Below, piece after piece: positions 16,931-24,055 of a stretch of DNA of 64,000 bases. The notes under the pieces were generated by a model, which was not told the origin of the DNA, searched no databases, and saw only the letters and a list, made by a program, of their open reading frames with translations. Both the position numbers and the translations under genes were made by a program. The stretch is from the NCBI GenBank assembly GCA_049314555.1, contig JBMOEW010000013.1, forward strand, positions 3,470 to 67,469, in the 5' to 3' direction. Source of the stretch: REEB509 sp049314555 (lineage in GTDB: Bacteria; Pseudomonadota; Alphaproteobacteria; Caulobacterales; Aquidulcibacteraceae). Position 1 is the stretch's first letter, and the number at the start of each line of letters is the position of its first letter.

Positions 16931-17466
16931 GCAGAGTGGGATCCCTGGCGGGCCTGGGGCCTTCGATCCAAAACGCATTCGTGCCCGCCAACTTTGATGC
17001 GGCGCTGGACTGGTGGATCAAAACGATGGGCGTTGGCCCGTTTTTTTTCATGCCGCAGGTGAAGCTGGATGACCTGCGGTATCTTGGTCAGCCTTCGGAC
17101 GTTCAGTTCGATTTGGCGATCGGGTATTGGGGCGATGTTCAAGTGGAACTCATTCGGCAGACCAACGACGCGCCTTCGATCTATAAGGCGTGGCGCGACG
17201 CCGAGCGCGAAGGCCTGCATCACACTTTGACGCTGGTGGACGACATGGAGAATGCGCGGGCGCTTGTGTCTCAAGTGGGGGGGCAGGTGCTGCAGGAGGG
17301 CAAGGTTCAGGGCGGCGGCGAAGTGATCTACGTGGATGTTGGCGGCGGGCCTGGCACCATGTTCGAAATCCTGAAGCCGGGCCCTGGAAGCCGCGAATTC
17401 TTTGAGATGATGCGCACGGCCGCCAAGGACTGGGACGGCCGTGATCCTGTAAGGAGGCTTGGATGA
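16927..17466 (+). CDS. VOC family (glyoxalase-like) protein
   Basis: 179-residue protein with two beta-alpha-beta-beta-beta units of the vicinal-oxygen-chelate fold: IQNAFVPANFDAALDWWIKTMGVGPFF in the first and EGLHHTLTLVDDMENARALV in the second, with a conserved C-terminal glutamate in GTMFEILKPG. It is close to the glyoxalase_4 group, which includes methylmalonyl-CoA epimerase-like and isomerase-like proteins. Likely metal ligands are a His in the second unit and that Glu. It overlaps both neighbours by 4 bp (ATGA), which suggests a step close to the Rieske oxygenase product. Epimerase, isomerase, hydrolase or ring-cleavage activity cannot be told apart here. Confidence 0.8.
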   Translation: MSRVGSLAGLGPSIQNAFVPANFDAALDWWIKTMGVGPFFFMPQVKLDDLRYLGQPSDVQFDLAIGYWGDVQVELIRQTNDAPSIYKAWRDAEREGLHHTLTLVDDMENARALVSQVGGQVLQEGKVQGGGEVIYVDVGGGPGTMFEILKPGPGSREFFEMMRTAAKDWDGRDPVRRLG

Positions 17467-18398
17467 AGCGACCGCTTGTAACTGTGTTTGGTGCGGCTGG
17501 CCGGCAGGGCATGGCGCAAGTGCGGCAACTGACCAGGCAGGGCTATCGCGTTCGCGCGTTATCGCGGCGGGCCGATCCGTTCTTGGGCGAATCCTTTCCG
17601 GATGTGGACATTCAGCCAGCGGATGTGTCTGACGACCGCCAGTTGAGTGAAGCCGTCCGGGGTGCGGACGCTGTTTTCTACACCCACCCTTTGATTGCGC
17701 CGGATCGGGCGGGTTGGATTGGCCGGGTGGGGGCTGCTTCGCATGCGGCTGGGGTTGGGCGTGTGGTGTGGAACACCAGTTCGTGGATCCCTGACCGTCC
17801 GGGAGCGCCCGGAACTTATGCCGAGAATACCAAGGGTATCAATGCGCTGTGGCGCAGCGGCGTGCCTGGGACCGTGTTTGGCTCTGTGTTGTTCATGGAC
17901 AATTTGCTGACCAATTTCGGGTTTCCGGCGATCGCGCGCGAGCGGGTGTTTCGGTATGTGCACCGGGTTGATTTGCAGGCCAATTGGATCAGCTTGGATG
18001 ATGTGGCGAAGTTCATGATTGCCAGCCTGGAACGGCCGGACATGGAGGGCGCTTGGATGAATATCGGGGGTCCGGAGCGCTTGAAGCCAACGCAGGTTGC
18101 CGAAGCGATTGGTGCGGCGATCGGCGAGGAGGTGCGCTACGAGGCGATCACGCCCGAAGCTTTTGGCCGGGCTTTGGCGGACGGGTGGGGCGATGAGTTG
18201 ACCACAGAGATGAAAGACATGACCGCGAAGTCTATCGCTGCATTTTACACCTACAACAACACAGCGCCGACGCGGCCGTTTGAGGTGAACGTGGAAGCCA
18301 TGCTCGATCGGATTCCGTTGGAGCTGGAAACGATCCGAGACTGGACAAAACGCCAGGACTGGAACTGGTCAAACCAACCGCGTCCGCCGGGCGGGTAA
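17463..18398 (+). CDS. NmrA-like NAD(P)-binding protein (atypical SDR)
   Basis: 311-residue protein with the N-terminal Rossmann motif VFGAAGRQGMAQVRQL (about 8-23), a DVSDDRQLSEAVRGADAVFY segment and the NmrA-type C-terminal domain (ERLKPTQVAEAIGAAIGEEV). NmrA/isoflavone-reductase relatives reduce aromatic or enone substrates or act as redox sensors. The absence of a classical YxxxK makes it an atypical SDR. Start and previous stop overlap by 4 bp; the next SDR follows 12 bp later. A reductase step in the pathway is more likely than a sensor given its place inside the operon. Confidence 0.82.
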   Translation: MKRPLVTVFGAAGRQGMAQVRQLTRQGYRVRALSRRADPFLGESFPDVDIQPADVSDDRQLSEAVRGADAVFYTHPLIAPDRAGWIGRVGAASHAAGVGRVVWNTSSWIPDRPGAPGTYAENTKGINALWRSGVPGTVFGSVLFMDNLLTNFGFPAIARERVFRYVHRVDLQANWISLDDVAKFMIASLERPDMEGAWMNIGGPERLKPTQVAEAIGAAIGEEVRYEAITPEAFGRALADGWGDELTTEMKDMTAKSIAAFYTYNNTAPTRPFEVNVEAMLDRIPLELETIRDWTKRQDWNWSNQPRPPGG

Positions 18399-18410
18399 GG
18401 GAGAGTTTGC

Positions 18411-19187
18411 ATGGCACGCATGGCGAACAAGGTTGTTATCATCACCGGTGGGGCAAGCGGAATCGGGGAGGCTGCGGCACGCAAGTTCGCCGGCGAAGGC
18501 GGCCGGGTGATCATCACTGACATTCAAGACGAGAAGGGCGAGGCGGTGGCGCGCGACATTGGCGGGAGCTATCGCCGCCATGATGTGGCGAGCGAGGCCG
18601 CGTGGATCGCCCTCACCGATTCCGTCAAATCCGAGTACGGACGGCTAGATGTGGTGGTGAACAATGCCGGCGTGTTCATGGGGGGCTCGATTGAAGACAC
18701 CACCGAGGCGCTGTGGGATACGGTGATCGATGTCAACCTCAAGGGTGTGATGCTGGGCTGTAAGCACGCGATCCGGATCATGAAGGATAATCCGGGGGGG
18801 CCGTCCGGGGCGATCGTCAATGTGTCGTCGATCACGGGGTATGTGGGGCTTGCGACCGGCGCTGCCTATACCGCTTCCAAGGGCGGCGTGCGCCTGTTGA
18901 GCAAAGCGGTGGCGGTGCATGTGGCGCGCACGTATCGCACGATCCGCTGCAATACGGTGCACCCTGGGGTGATCGATACGCCGATGAACCAAGCCGCTTT
19001 CGATGCGGCGCCGGACCCTTCCGGCATGCGTGCCATGTTTGCGGCTATCCAACCAAACGGGCGCATGACGACGCCTGCAGAAATTGCTGACGCCTGCTTC
19101 TTCTTGGCTTCGGATGAGGCCAGCTCCGTAAACGGAGCAGAATTGCTGGTCGACGGCGGGTGGCTGTCTGCCCCCAATCCGCTTTAA
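18411..19187 (+). CDS. SDR family oxidoreductase
   Basis: 258-residue classical SDR: TGGASGIGEAAARK cofactor loop, VVVNNAGVF, IVNVSSITGYVG with the catalytic Ser, YTASKGGVR with Tyr/Lys and the C-terminus GAELLVDGGWLSA. It is close in type to cyclic-alcohol or steroid dehydrogenases. GGGAG precedes the ATG. Fourth SDR-fold gene of the operon; 15 bp before the MDR reductase. Confidence 0.9.
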   Translation: MARMANKVVIITGGASGIGEAAARKFAGEGGRVIITDIQDEKGEAVARDIGGSYRRHDVASEAAWIALTDSVKSEYGRLDVVVNNAGVFMGGSIEDTTEALWDTVIDVNLKGVMLGCKHAIRIMKDNPGGPSGAIVNVSSITGYVGLATGAAYTASKGGVRLLSKAVAVHVARTYRTIRCNTVHPGVIDTPMNQAAFDAAPDPSGMRAMFAAIQPNGRMTTPAEIADACFFLASDEASSVNGAELLVDGGWLSAPNPL

Positions 19188-19202
19188 GAGGGATTTGACG
19201 CG

Positions 19203-20201
19203 ATGAAAAATCGACAGTGGCTGATCAATGCGCATCCCCGGGGCCGCGGGCTGGTGGATGACGACTTCAAGTGGGTGGAAACAACGGCGCGCAGCCCTGG
19301 TCCTGGCGAAGTGCTGGTGGCGGTAAAGTATCTGGGCTTTGATCCCGCTCAAAAGGGGTGGATGGAAAACATCGCGAACTATGTGGCACCAACCACCATT
19401 GGCGAGGTGATGCGCGGGTCTGGGATCGGCCAGATCGTAGAAAGCAACGTGGACGGATATTCCGTTGGTGACATGGTTATGGGGCTGTTGGGCTGGCAGG
19501 ATTTTGCCACGGTGGCCGCCAAAGAGCTCACGCGGATTCAAAATGACGATCTGTTGACCGCGAACCTTGGCGCTTTGGGCACGACCGGCATGACCGCCTA
19601 TTTCGGGTTGTTGCGCCATGGCAGGCCAAAACCCGGCGACACCGTGATTGTCTCTGGCGCGGCGGGCGCGACCGGGTCGATGGTTGGGCAAATCGCGAAG
19701 ATCGGCGGGTGTCGGGTGATTGGCATCGCGGGTGGGGCTGAAAAGTGTGCGTGGATCGTCAACTCGTGCGGATTTGATGCGGCGATTGACTACAAGAACG
19801 AGAAAGTCCGAAGCCGGATTCGAGAGCTGGCGCCCGACGGGGTCAACGTGATCTATGACAACGTGGGTGGGGCCATTTTGAACGACATGCTGGCCTGCAT
19901 GGCGCTGCATGCGCGCGTTGTCATTTGCGGTGGCATTTCGCGCTACGAGACGGGCAGCCTGCCGGCAGGGCCTGAACACTATTTCAATCTGGTGTTTCAG
20001 CGGGGCACGATGGAAGGGTTCATTGTGCTGGACTACGCCAGCGAGTTTCCAGAAGCCCGCAAACGGATGAAGCAGTGGGTGCGGGAGGGCAAGATCGCGT
20101 TCGCTGAAGATATCCAGACGGGCCTTGAGAATGCGCCGCACACGCTGATGCGGTTGTTCAGTGGGCAGAACTTCGGCAAGCAGATGCTAAAGATTGCCTG
20201 A
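19203..20201 (+). CDS. NADP-dependent MDR oxidoreductase (curcumin reductase / leukotriene B4 dehydrogenase-like)
   Basis: 332-residue zinc-independent medium-chain reductase. It starts KNRQWLINAHPRGRG, has the GroES-like N-terminal domain, then LGTTGMTAYFGLL and the NADP loop VSGAAGATGSMVGQIAKIGG (about 153-172). DPAQKGWM and VICGGISRYE are family signatures. These enzymes reduce the C=C double bond of alpha,beta-unsaturated ketones, so it may saturate an enone made by the SDRs. It sits 15 bp after an SDR and 17 bp before the ThuA gene in the same operon. Confidence 0.9.
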   Translation: MKNRQWLINAHPRGRGLVDDDFKWVETTARSPGPGEVLVAVKYLGFDPAQKGWMENIANYVAPTTIGEVMRGSGIGQIVESNVDGYSVGDMVMGLLGWQDFATVAAKELTRIQNDDLLTANLGALGTTGMTAYFGLLRHGRPKPGDTVIVSGAAGATGSMVGQIAKIGGCRVIGIAGGAEKCAWIVNSCGFDAAIDYKNEKVRSRIRELAPDGVNVIYDNVGGAILNDMLACMALHARVVICGGISRYETGSLPAGPEHYFNLVFQRGTMEGFIVLDYASEFPEARKRMKQWVREGKIAFAEDIQTGLENAPHTLMRLFSGQNFGKQMLKIA

Positions 20202-20218
20202 ACAAGAAGGGCTGTGTT

Positions 20219-21037
20219 GTGGGCATCATCCAGTATGGCGAGCCGCTCAATGTGCTGGTGGCGGTGAAGGGGCATCCCTTTCAGCGGGACGCGTTTGCAG
20301 CGATTTTTGAGGACATGGACGGCGTTGGCGCGACCATTGTAGAGCAGCCGGCGGCGGCGGCCTTGATGTCGCCAGAGGGCCTCGCCCTTTACGACGCGTT
20401 GGTGCTTTATGATATGCCGGGGTTGGACTTTCGGGCCAGCGAGCCGCCCGGCTTTGTGGAGCCACCAGAGCAGCTGCAGTGGGGATTGCGCGCGGCGATG
20501 GCTCAAGGGAAGGGCGTTGTGGCGCTGCACCACGCGATCGCCGGTTGGCCTGCGTGGGAGGGGTATGGGGAGCTGCTTGGGGGGCGGTTTTTGTATAAGC
20601 CTGGCTCGTTGAAGGGCAGACTTCATCCGGACTCGGGCTATCGCCATGATGTGACGCACACGGTGCGCGTGGTCAGCGATCATCCGGTTACGGCGGGTGT
20701 TCCGCGCGAATTCGTGTTGAGCGACGAGCTTTATCTGTCTGAGGTGTTTGAAGACACCGTCGTGCCGTTGTTGCGCTCGGACTATGGGTTTTTGAAGGAG
20801 AACTTCTATTCAGCGCATCAGGCGGTGAACGGAAAGATGTTCTCGAATGAGGGGTGGAACCACGCCGAGGGGTCCTCCCTCGTCGGCTGGGCGAAGAAAG
20901 CTGGCGGTGCGCCGCTCGTTTATTTGCAGCCCGGGGATGGGCCCGCGACGTATGCGGATGAAAACTATCGCCGATTGATCCGCAATGCGGTGCATTGGGT
21001 GGCCAGCGCGGAAGCGCGCGATTGGGCGGCAGAATAG
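20219..21037 (+). CDS. ThuA-like domain protein (second copy in cluster)
   Basis: 272-residue ThuA-family protein, last gene of the ten-gene operon. Visible features are LNVLVAVKGHPFQRDAF, LVLYDMPGLDF, GKGVVALHHAIAGWPAWEGY (the ThuA 'HH..' segment), HPVTAGVPREFVLSDELYLSE and the C-terminal ENYRRLIRNAVHWVAS that is characteristic of the family. The start is a GTG at 20219 after AAGAAGG; no in-frame ATG lies nearby. It is only distantly similar to the ThuA protein at 3301-4092. Function unknown; ThuA homologues are often tied to keto-sugar metabolism, so its presence in a cyclic-acid cluster is unexpected. A hairpin terminator begins at its stop codon. Confidence 0.85.
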   Translation: MGIIQYGEPLNVLVAVKGHPFQRDAFAAIFEDMDGVGATIVEQPAAAALMSPEGLALYDALVLYDMPGLDFRASEPPGFVEPPEQLQWGLRAAMAQGKGVVALHHAIAGWPAWEGYGELLGGRFLYKPGSLKGRLHPDSGYRHDVTHTVRVVSDHPVTAGVPREFVLSDELYLSEVFEDTVVPLLRSDYGFLKENFYSAHQAVNGKMFSNEGWNHAEGSSLVGWAKKAGGAPLVYLQPGDGPATYADENYRRLIRNAVHWVASAEARDWAAE

Positions 21038-21071
21038 GTCTGGTGCGGAGGCCCCCCGCGACCAGACCTTT
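21037..21071. terminator. Hairpin terminator between convergent operons
   Basis: GGTCTGGT (21037-21044) pairs with ACCAGACC (21061-21068), extended inside by GCGG/CCGC with a bulged G. A short TTT follows on the forward strand. It lies between the convergent ThuA and ABM-domain genes. The T tract is weak, so efficiency is uncertain. Confidence 0.65.
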
Positions 21072-21080
21072 GGTTGTGGT

Positions 21081-21434
21081 TTAGCGCTTGTCTGAGGTGA
21101 ACCAGGCAGACGGCTTGCCTTCAGCGGTATAGACCGGCTCCTTGATGTCAAAGCGATACTTGCGGGTGTCTGACCCCAATATGCCGAAGCCAGACAGATG
21201 CTGGATCATGCCCATGTAGGCGGGGCCAGCAAGGTGGTTTGCAAGATCTTGTTGGTCTTCCCATTCTTCAAACACGTGGACGCGGCCAGCGTGCGAGGGC
21301 GAGGCGGTCCAGGCGTAGTGAAGGCAGCCCTTTTGCGCCAGGGCCATTTCAATCAGGGGGATCGCCCCTTGAAGCGCTTCAGTGCGTTTGGCTGGATCAA
21401 ATTCCACTTCGCCGGCAATGACGATTTTGGCCAT
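21081..21434 (-). CDS. ABM-domain (quinol monooxygenase-like) protein
   Basis: 117-residue single-domain protein of the antibiotic-biosynthesis monooxygenase fold (dimeric alpha-beta barrel): KIVIAGEVEFDPAKR, CLHYAWTASPSHAGRVHVFEEWEDQQDLANHLAGP, the hallmark 'W.s' and 'vyE.W.d...l..H' pattern. Relatives act on quinols or as small cofactor-free oxygenases; many are uncharacterised. The ATG at 21434 has GGAGAAT before it. It is the last gene of the reverse operon CoA ligase - SnoaL - ABM, only 2 bp after the SnoaL stop. Confidence 0.8.
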   Translation of the reverse strand: MAKIVIAGEVEFDPAKRTEALQGAIPLIEMALAQKGCLHYAWTASPSHAGRVHVFEEWEDQQDLANHLAGPAYMGMIQHLSGFGILGSDTRKYRFDIKEPVYTAEGKPSAWFTSDKR

Positions 21435-21436
21435 TC

Positions 21437-21841
21437 TCAATTCTCCTTCAAAGCCGTGTATTGACGCCGGGCAAACAGCCAACGACCGCCGCGCTTGACG
21501 TATTCATCGGTGTAGGTGCCAACCATACGGAACAGCTTGCCGTCCGTGTTTTCGAGCACTTCATGGGTGTAGACGATGCCGGTCGCGTGATCGCCGGTGA
21601 TCGTGATAAGGCCCGGTTGGGTGAAGAAGGACACCGAGGTAAAGCCCGCCATGGCTTGCTTCCAGACGGCGACAATTGCTTCGCGACCGGCGATGTCCTG
21701 GCCCATGAGATTCCATTTTCCGTCTTCGGCCCAATTGGAACCCCAATCGTCCGCATCGCGACGGAATACGGCGTGACCGTAGGCGTCGTGTAATTCCCGG
21801 ATCGCAACGCGATCCTCCAGGGGGCCGGTGGATAGGGGCAT
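21437..21841 (-). CDS. SnoaL-like / nuclear transport factor 2 family protein
   Basis: 134-residue protein of the SnoaL/NTF2 cone fold: EDRVAIRELHDAYGHAVFRRDADDWGSNWAEDGKWNL is the typical helix plus 'W.ed..w' start, ending RYVKRGGRWLFARRQYTAL-type strands. Members include polyketide cyclases, dehydratases, ketosteroid isomerase-like and ring-hydroxylating small subunits. A D at about 31 and H18 could be catalytic. In this cluster it could be a double-bond isomerase or hydratase, or act as a missing small subunit of the Rieske enzyme; neither can be proved. Located 42 bp after the CoA ligase stop. Confidence 0.82.
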   Translation of the reverse strand: MPLSTGPLEDRVAIRELHDAYGHAVFRRDADDWGSNWAEDGKWNLMGQDIAGREAIVAVWKQAMAGFTSVSFFTQPGLITITGDHATGIVYTHEVLENTDGKLFRMVGTYTDEYVKRGGRWLFARRQYTALKEN

Positions 21842-21883
21842 TGGCGTCTCCTTGTGTTGGTGGTTTTGTTCTCAGTGGGCAGA

Positions 21884-23470
21884 CTAGTTGACCTGTCTGA
21901 CGCGTCCTTCCCAGAACGGGGCGCGCAGTTCACGGCGGAGGATCTTGCCAGACGGATTACGCGGCAAAGTTTCGATGAAGTCGACGCTTTTGGGGCACTT
22001 GAAGGCCGCGATTTGGGTGCGTGCGAAGGTCATGATGTCTTGTTCGGTGGCGGCGGCACCCGGCTTCAAAACCACCATGGCTTTGACCGCCTCGCCCCAT
22101 TTTTCGTCTGGTACGCCGATCACGGCCACATCGGCGACGGCGGGGTGGGAGTAGATCGCGCTTTCGACTTCGGCGGGATAAATGTTTTCGCCGCCGGAGA
22201 TGATCATGTCTTTCACGCGGTCATGGATATAGACGTAGCCGTCTTCGTCCATGTAGCCCGCGTCGCCGGTGCGCAGCCAGCCGTCTGGGCCCAGGGTTTG
22301 GGCGGTTGCTTCTGGCAGGTTCCAATAGCCCTTCATATTCATTTCGCTGCGGGTGGCGATTTCGCCCACTTCGCCGGGCACGACCTCTTCGCCCTTTTCG
22401 TCGATGATCTTGATTTCGATACCGGGCAGGGCCTTGCCGGCGGAGCGCATCTTGGGGCTGCCGGCGAGGTGATGGTCTTCTGGCGGCAGGGCCACGATGG
22501 TGCCGGTGGTTTCGGTCATGCCGTACATTTGCACGAAGCCGCAGCCAAACACCTCGATGGCCTCGCGCAGGAGGTCCAGCGGGATCGGCGAAGCCCCGTA
22601 GAGCATGTTTTTCAGGCGCGAATAGTCCACGTCACGGGCGTTGGCCTGGCGTAGCACGATCTGCATCGCTGCGGGGACGAGGAAGAGTTTGGACACCGAA
22701 TACTCGACGAAGAAGTCCAGCACCTTGGTGGGGTCAAACTCTCGCATGACAACGCCGGTTGCGCCATAGACAAGGCCCGTGAGGCCCCAGCCGGTGCCGC
22801 CGATGTGGAAGCAGGGCATGGCGACAAGGGAGACGTCTTCATCGGTCCAGCGCTGCCAAGGGCCGCCGGTTTCGTTGTGCAGTTGGCGCAGGGCAAAGAG
22901 GCTGCGGGTCATCAGCATAGCCCCCTTGGGCCGGCCGGTGGTGCCGGAGGTGTAGAGCTGCAGGGCCACATCGTCCCAGCCGGGCTGAATGCCGGTGTCT
23001 TGTGGGTTTTGGGCGTCGCGCCATTGTTCATAGCCCGGCCATTCGGGGGGCGGCGATTCCATGGCGACGATCAGCTTGAGGTGGGGGAGCTCTGGCAGGA
23101 GATCCTTGATCAGGCCCACGAACTCGCCACCGACAAACAAGACCGAGGCGCGGGCGTCGTTCAGGATGTAGACGATTTCCGGTCCGGCCAGGCGCCAGTT
23201 GACGGGGGTCATGATGGCATTGGCCTTGGCGGCCCCGATCACAAGCTCGTAGTAGTGGTCGCTGTTCTTGCCGAGGTAGGAAATGTGGCTTTGTGGCTGC
23301 ACGCCGGCCGCGATCAGGCCATGGCCCACTTGGTTGGTGTGGCGGTCAAAGGCGCCGAAGGTGGTGACACGGCCTTCAAACACCAGGGCGGGCTTATCGG
23401 GCCGTTCGCGCGCTTGAACGCGGGACACATCCGCCAGAGATCGCATCTGGGTAAAGGGGGCTGCACCCAT
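21884..23470 (-). CDS. Acyl-CoA synthetase (AMP-forming, long-chain-fatty-acid/aromatic-acid CoA ligase family)
   Basis: 528-residue adenylate-forming enzyme. Motif P-loop YTSGTTGRPKG is at 173-183, YGMTETTGT is the A5 motif, GWLRTGDAGYMDEDGY with IHDRVKDMIISGGENIYP is A7/A8, and the C-terminal NPSGKILRRELR carries the catalytic lysine. It activates the incoming carboxylic acid to its CoA thioester, the entry step of the pathway; chain type cannot be read but FadD13/steroid-side-chain ligases are near relatives. The ATG at 23470 is chosen for AAGGAGG before it; the frame stays open for 770 bases upstream but overlaps the divergent DUF35 gene without similarity. Confidence 0.93.
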   Translation of the reverse strand: MGAAPFTQMRSLADVSRVQARERPDKPALVFEGRVTTFGAFDRHTNQVGHGLIAAGVQPQSHISYLGKNSDHYYELVIGAAKANAIMTPVNWRLAGPEIVYILNDARASVLFVGGEFVGLIKDLLPELPHLKLIVAMESPPPEWPGYEQWRDAQNPQDTGIQPGWDDVALQLYTSGTTGRPKGAMLMTRSLFALRQLHNETGGPWQRWTDEDVSLVAMPCFHIGGTGWGLTGLVYGATGVVMREFDPTKVLDFFVEYSVSKLFLVPAAMQIVLRQANARDVDYSRLKNMLYGASPIPLDLLREAIEVFGCGFVQMYGMTETTGTIVALPPEDHHLAGSPKMRSAGKALPGIEIKIIDEKGEEVVPGEVGEIATRSEMNMKGYWNLPEATAQTLGPDGWLRTGDAGYMDEDGYVYIHDRVKDMIISGGENIYPAEVESAIYSHPAVADVAVIGVPDEKWGEAVKAMVVLKPGAAATEQDIMTFARTQIAAFKCPKSVDFIETLPRNPSGKILRRELRAPFWEGRVRQVN

Positions 23471-23531
23471 AATATTTCCTCCTTGGGGCCTTTGCGGGGT
23501 GGTCGCCTCTTGCGGACGTCCTGTGGTCCTG

Positions 23532-23554
23532 CGAAAACCGTCATTCGTGCTTGT
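23532..23554 (-). promoter_or_regulatory. Promoter/operator element, copy 3 (CoA ligase)
   Basis: On the reverse strand this reads ACAAGCACGAATGACGGTTTTCG, matching 18 of 23 positions of the element at 9267-9289 (ACAAGCACG, TGAC and TTTT conserved). The right half of the palindrome is lost here. It lies about 62 bp before the CoA ligase start and points toward it. Confidence 0.45.
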
Positions 23555-23560
23555 ATAAAT

Positions 23561-23576
23561 CACGGCTGACTTTTTG
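23561..23576 (+). promoter_or_regulatory. Possible promoter element, copy 4 (DUF35/thiolase)
   Basis: CACGGCTGACTTTTTG matches 13 of 16 bases of the CACGCTTGACTTTTTT part of copies 1 and 2, and lies 51 bp before the DUF35 gene, pointing toward it. The palindrome arm is missing, so this may only be a similar -35 region. Confidence 0.3.
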
Positions 23577-23626
23577 TCGCCAAGCGCTAGTTTGTGTTCA
23601 AGAGAGAAAAAGTCAGGGAGACGCGC

Positions 23627-24043
23627 ATGGGTCGGCAGATACCGGTTGCGGAAAAGCTGTTCACACAGGGCCCAGAGGGGCCGCGCTTGCTGGCCGGGCG
23701 GGATCGGGAGACCGGCAAGATGGTGTTCCCTTTGCCGGCGGGGGCGGAGGCTGCGCGTTATGACTCTGTCGCGCTTTCGCCGCATGGGCGCCTCTGGAGC
23801 TATACGGTGCAGCGGTTTCCGCCAAAGCCGCCGTTTCAGGGCGAGCAGGATCCCGCCAAGTTCAAGCCGTATGCGGTAGGGTATGTGGAGATTCCGGGCG
23901 AAATCATCGTGGAGACCCGGATTGACACCGAGACCTTCAACGGCTTGCGGGTCGGTCAGCCGATGGAGCTGACCTTGATCCCCTTCCGGACCACGCCGGA
24001 GGGTGACTCCGTCATGACCTTTGCTTTCAAACCAACGGCTTAA
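23627..24043 (+). CDS. DUF35 OB-fold protein lacking zinc-ribbon cysteines
   Basis: 138-residue protein of the DUF35 type: an N-terminal segment equal to the rubredoxin-like zinc ribbon (about 10-45), then the OB-fold domain (GRLWSYTVQRFPPKPPF, YAVGYVEIPGEIIVETRI, LRVGQPMELTLIP). The protein contains no cysteine at all, so the zinc site common in this family is lost. DUF35 proteins bind thiolase-like partners; with Ltp2-type aldolases they form the steroid side-chain retro-aldolase (ChsH2-DUF35/Ltp2). The thiolase-like gene follows 12 bp later, so a stable complex is likely. ATG 23627 has AGGGAG upstream and is preferred over 23594. Confidence 0.85.
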   Translation: MGRQIPVAEKLFTQGPEGPRLLAGRDRETGKMVFPLPAGAEAARYDSVALSPHGRLWSYTVQRFPPKPPFQGEQDPAKFKPYAVGYVEIPGEIIVETRIDTETFNGLRVGQPMELTLIPFRTTPEGDSVMTFAFKPTA

Positions 24044-24055
24044 GGAGAGCGCCCC

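Noticed and set aside
18645..20141. Reverse open frame of 498 codons over SDR and MDR genes
   Set aside because: Spans two well-supported forward genes and their gap; composition is that of an antisense frame.
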